Of a DNA stretch of 7,511 bases, positions 5,795-7,511 are shown one piece after another; the stretch's first letter is position 1; the number at the start of each line of letters is the position of its first letter. The stretch spans positions 1 to 7,511 of the forward strand of contig DYCW01000415.1 of assembly GCA_019417865.1 (NCBI GenBank). Direction: 5' to 3'. This DNA comes from Ruminococcus sp. Lineage in GTDB: Bacteria > Bacillota > Clostridia > Oscillospirales > Ruminococcaceae. Both the position numbers and the translations under genes were made by a program. Under the pieces are notes generated by a model that was given only the letters and a program-made list of their open reading frames with translations, did no database searches and was not told where the DNA came from.

Positions 5795-6678
5795 GAAAAG
5801 AACCTGTAATTGTTGAGAAAAAACAGGGCAGAATCTTGAAATGCGTAGGAGGACTCTATACGGTAGAGTCCTCTTCCGGTATTTGTACCTGCAAGGCAAG
5901 AGGTGTGTTCCGAAAACGTGGAATGACACCATATGCAGGAGATTTTGTCACCATAGAGGAAGATGTCATTACAGAAATTCTGCCACGGAAAAACAGCATC
6001 ATCCGTCCGCCGCTTGCCAATCTGGATCAGCTGCTGTTTGTCACTTCTACCTGTAAGCCAGTTCCGAATCTACTGTTATTGGATCAGTTTATTGCTGTTG
6101 CCATTTATAAGCAGATTACGCCGATTTTGGTGCTGACAAAATTGGATTTACAAGAGGGAAAAGCATTGCAAGCATTATATACCGCAGCCGGGATTTCGGT
6201 ATTTCCGGTTTGTTATGATCAGCCAGAAACACTTGCTGCTGTAAAGCAATGTTTACAGGGAAAGGTCAGTGCTTTGACGGGCAATTCCGGTGCAGGAAAA
6301 TCGACACTTTTAAATGCATTGTATCCAGATTTACAGTTGCCAGTTGGAGAGATCAGTGAGAAACTCGGACGGGGACGGCACACGACACGGCAGGCTTCTC
6401 TGTATCCACTGGATGGCGGCTATATTGCAGACACACCAGGCTTTTCCACCTTTGAGTTGGAGCAGTATGTGCGGATTCCAAAGGAAGAACTGGCAGATTG
6501 TTTTCCGGAGTTTTCTTCCTATCGGCAGGACTGTCGGTTTCAGGATTGTGCACACATCTGTGAAAAGGGATGCGGTGTACTGGCAGCAGTACAGGCAGGG
6601 GAGATTGCCGAGAGTCGGCATGCTTCTTATGTATCCATGTATGAGATTGCAAAAAAACGTAAGGAGTGGGAAACATGA
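5791..6678 (+). CDS. rsgA: Small ribosomal subunit biogenesis GTPase RsgA
   Basis: RsgA (YjeQ; YloQ/CpgA in B. subtilis) is a circularly permuted GTPase that binds the maturing 30S subunit and checks its decoding centre. The 295-residue length is typical. An N-terminal OB fold (about 11-69) is followed by the permuted GTPase motifs: G4 TKLD (116-119), then G1 GNSGAGKST (164-172), the G2 region GRGRHTT (193-199) and G3 DTPG (214-217). The C-terminal zinc site has the family pattern C-x4-C-x-H-x5-C: Cys248, Cys253, His255 and Cys261. The ATG overlaps the prkC stop by 4 nt (ATGA), and the stop in turn overlaps the thiN start, so it is coupled on both sides. In B. subtilis this protein is reported as a PrkC substrate, which fits its position. 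A strong inverted repeat lies in codons 19-29. Confidence 0.97.
   Translation: MRKEPVIVEKKQGRILKCVGGLYTVESSSGICTCKARGVFRKRGMTPYAGDFVTIEEDVITEILPRKNSIIRPPLANLDQLLFVTSTCKPVPNLLLLDQFIAVAIYKQITPILVLTKLDLQEGKALQALYTAAGISVFPVCYDQPETLAAVKQCLQGKVSALTGNSGAGKSTLLNALYPDLQLPVGEISEKLGRGRHTTRQASLYPLDGGYIADTPGFSTFELEQYVRIPKEELADCFPEFSSYRQDCRFQDCAHICEKGCGVLAAVQAGEIAESRHASYVSMYEIAKKRKEWET
5847..5875 (+). repeat. Inverted repeat / RNA hairpin in the early rsgA coding region
   Basis: The arms 5847-5858 and 5864-5875 pair over 12 positions, of which 11 are Watson-Crick and one is G-U (5848/5874). The core AGGACTCTA/TAGAGTCCT is a perfect 9-bp pair around a 5-nt loop. The left arm starts with AGGAGG, a full Shine-Dalgarno match, but no ATG, GTG or TTG follows within range, so internal initiation is unlikely. 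There is no following T-run, so it is not a standard terminator. Confidence 0.6.
6661..6666 (+). promoter_or_regulatory. Ribosome binding site of thiN
   Basis: AAGGAG, within the last rsgA codons, lies 8 nt before the ATG at 6675. It overlaps the in-frame GTG at 6666, which therefore cannot use it. This decides in favour of ATG 6675 as the thiN start. Confidence 0.85.
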
Positions 6679-7313
6679 AAACCGCAGTGATTTTTTCCGG
6701 CGGGGCATTTTCTATGCCGGAGTGGATGCAGCTACCAGAAGAAGCTGTTTTCCTTTGTGCCGACAGTGGTTTACGCCATGCCAGAGCACTTGGGATAAAA
6801 CCAGACTGGATATTAGGGGACTTTGATTCCAGTTCGGAATTACCCAATGGAAAAAATGTACGACAGTATCCCACGGAAAAGGATGATACGGATACCATGC
6901 TTGCGGTCAAGCTGGCACTTTCTATGGGGGCACAGGAGATTCAGATTTACGGAGGACTGGGCGGACGATTTGACCATGCCATTGCGAATGTACAGGTTTT
7001 GCGGTATTTGACAGAGCAGGGAGCAGTTGGAATACTTTGCGATGCACAGAATTGGATGACGATTCAGGTAAGTGGTATGGTGCGGCAGTATCCAAAGCGG
7101 ATAGGATGGTATTTTTCGCTGCTCTCGCTGAGCAATATCTGCACTGGTGTAACGGTGCATGGTACAAAGTACACATTGGAAAAGGGAATACTGTCAGCAG
7201 ACATACCACTTGGAGTCAGCAATGAAATTACAGCAGAGCAGGCGGAAGTTTCGTTGGAACAAGGTTGTTTATTGGTGCTGTATACAAGAGATGCTTTTAA
7301 GGAAAATCAGTAG
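6675..7313 (+). CDS. thiN: Thiamine pyrophosphokinase ThiN
   Basis: ThiN (YloS in B. subtilis) transfers a pyrophosphate group from ATP to thiamine to give thiamine pyrophosphate, the cofactor of many decarboxylases and transketolase. From ATG 6675 the protein has 212 residues, close to the usual length. The catalytic domain (about 1-125) shows LGDFDS (47-52), the metal-binding KDDTDTMLAV (69-78) and GGLGGRFDH (93-101). The smaller beta-rich C-terminal domain (about 130-212) carries GVSNE (180-184), which helps bind thiamine. The ATG overlaps the rsgA stop by 4 nt (ATGA) and has a well-placed ribosome binding site. In the B. subtilis operon rpe stands between rsgA and thiN; it is missing here. 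No TPP riboswitch is visible upstream, as expected for a gene inside an operon. Confidence 0.95.
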   Translation: MKTAVIFSGGAFSMPEWMQLPEEAVFLCADSGLRHARALGIKPDWILGDFDSSSELPNGKNVRQYPTEKDDTDTMLAVKLALSMGAQEIQIYGGLGGRFDHAIANVQVLRYLTEQGAVGILCDAQNWMTIQVSGMVRQYPKRIGWYFSLLSLSNICTGVTVHGTKYTLEKGILSADIPLGVSNEITAEQAEVSLEQGCLLVLYTRDAFKENQ

Positions 7314-7328
7314 AGAATATATTTATAT

Positions 7329-7381
7329 AAAAATCATTCCGCACATGGCAGATTACTGCGGTGTGCGGAATGATTTTTTTT
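7329..7381 (+). terminator. Intrinsic terminator after thiN with a very long stem
   Basis: The arms 7329-7344 and 7363-7378 are a perfect 16-bp pair (core ATCATTCCGCAC/GTGCGGAATGAT). The stem continues inward with A-T and T-G pairs, one G-G mismatch (7347/7360), then GCAG/CTGC (7348-7351 with 7356-7359) closing an ATTA loop, about 22 pairs in all. Eight T follow the core (7374-7381), some of them opposite the A-run at 7329-7333. This is a strong Rho-independent terminator for the operon. It ends 21 nt before the next start codon, so it could also act as a leader element for that gene. Confidence 0.9.
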
Positions 7382-7391
7382 GAATCAGATT

Positions 7392-7397
7392 GGAGGA
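7392..7397 (+). promoter_or_regulatory. Ribosome binding site of the downstream P-loop kinase gene
   Basis: GGAGGA lies between the terminator and the ATG at 7403, with 6 nt between GGAGG and the start. It supports the start of the truncated last gene. Confidence 0.85.
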
Positions 7398-7402
7398 TAA
7401 AC

Positions 7403-7511
7403 ATGGAGCCAAACAAAATTGCAATGCAAGTTAAGAAATGGTATCAACCGCATCATTCGCTTATCGTTGGAATGGACGGATTAGGCGGTGCTGGAAAAAG
7501 CACACTTTCTG
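7403..7511 (+). CDS. P-loop NTPase, uridine kinase-like (3' truncated by window edge)
   Basis: Only the first 36 codons are present. Residues 26-33 form a Walker A motif (Gly26, then Gly31-Lys32-Ser33, followed by Thr34) after a hydrophobic strand (LIVGMDG, 20-26), with a short N-terminal helix ahead of it. The pattern of a strand, then DGLGGAGKST, near residue 25 resembles small nucleoside and uridine kinase-like proteins of Firmicutes, which phosphorylate small molecules with ATP. Other P-loop kinases cannot be excluded because the Walker B, lid and substrate regions are outside the window. The start is well supported by GGAGGA at 7392-7397. The gene lies behind a strong terminator with no room for a promoter between them, so its expression must come from read-through or from a promoter inside or just after thiN. 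Confidence 0.75.
   Translation, partial: MEPNKIAMQVKKWYQPHHSLIVGMDGLGGAGKSTLS

Noticed and set aside
5847..5875. Intragenic terminator or internal translation start in rsgA
   Set aside because: No T-run follows the hairpin, and no start codon lies at suitable distance after AGGAGG.
6600..6680. TPP riboswitch before thiN
   Set aside because: The upstream bases are rsgA coding sequence, and no conserved THI-box elements are visible.
6353..6910. 185-codon open frame on the minus strand across rsgA and thiN
   Set aside because: It covers conserved motifs of two real genes on the other strand and shows no family features.
6666..7313. GTG at 6666 as the thiN start
   Set aside because: It overlaps the AAGGAG ribosome binding site. 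ATG 6675 has correct spacing, makes the usual ATGA overlap and gives the expected N-terminus.
7295..7323. Promoter TTTTAA / TATATT between thiN and the terminator
   Set aside because: The -35 matches only 3 of 6 positions. The AT-rich -10 alone is not enough, though mapping of RNA ends here would be informative.

Overview
The window is a co-directional housekeeping operon from a Gram-positive bacterium of the Firmicutes, most likely a Clostridia/Ruminococcaceae-type anaerobe. This is inferred from gene order, strong AGGAGG-type ribosome binding sites, tight start/stop overlaps, and a YugP-type zinc peptidase placed directly before rsmB. All seven genes lie on the + strand. No mobile element, CRISPR array, tRNA, rRNA or recognisable riboswitch was seen.

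Layout: 3' part of a membrane zinc metallopeptidase (2-538); rsmB, 16S rRNA cytosine methyltransferase (538-1842); rlmN, 23S rRNA/tRNA adenine methyltransferase (1852-2892); prpC, PP2C-type phosphatase with a TTG start (2927-3655); prkC, a transmembrane PASTA Ser/Thr kinase (3674-5794); rsgA, a ribosome-assembly GTPase (5791-6678); thiN, thiamine pyrophosphokinase (6675-7313); a long hairpin terminator (7329-7381); and the first 36 codons of a P-loop kinase-like protein (7403 onward). The first seven genes are joined by overlaps of 1-4 nt or gaps of 9-34 nt, so one transcript is likely.

The genes link ribosome maturation (RsmB, RlmN, RsgA) with reversible Ser/Thr phosphorylation that senses the cell wall (PrpC/PrkC). 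The order rsmB-rlmN-prpC-prkC-rsgA-(rpe)-thiN is classical in Firmicutes. Here rpe, which sits between rsgA and thiN in Bacillus subtilis, is absent.

I see no wholly new system. The points worth a second look are small: possible sequestration of the rsgA ribosome binding site by the end of prkC, a strong hairpin early in rsgA, the TTG start of prpC overlapping a two-codon ORF, a PrkC whose only two cysteines lie outside the cell, and a terminator only 21 nt before the next start codon.
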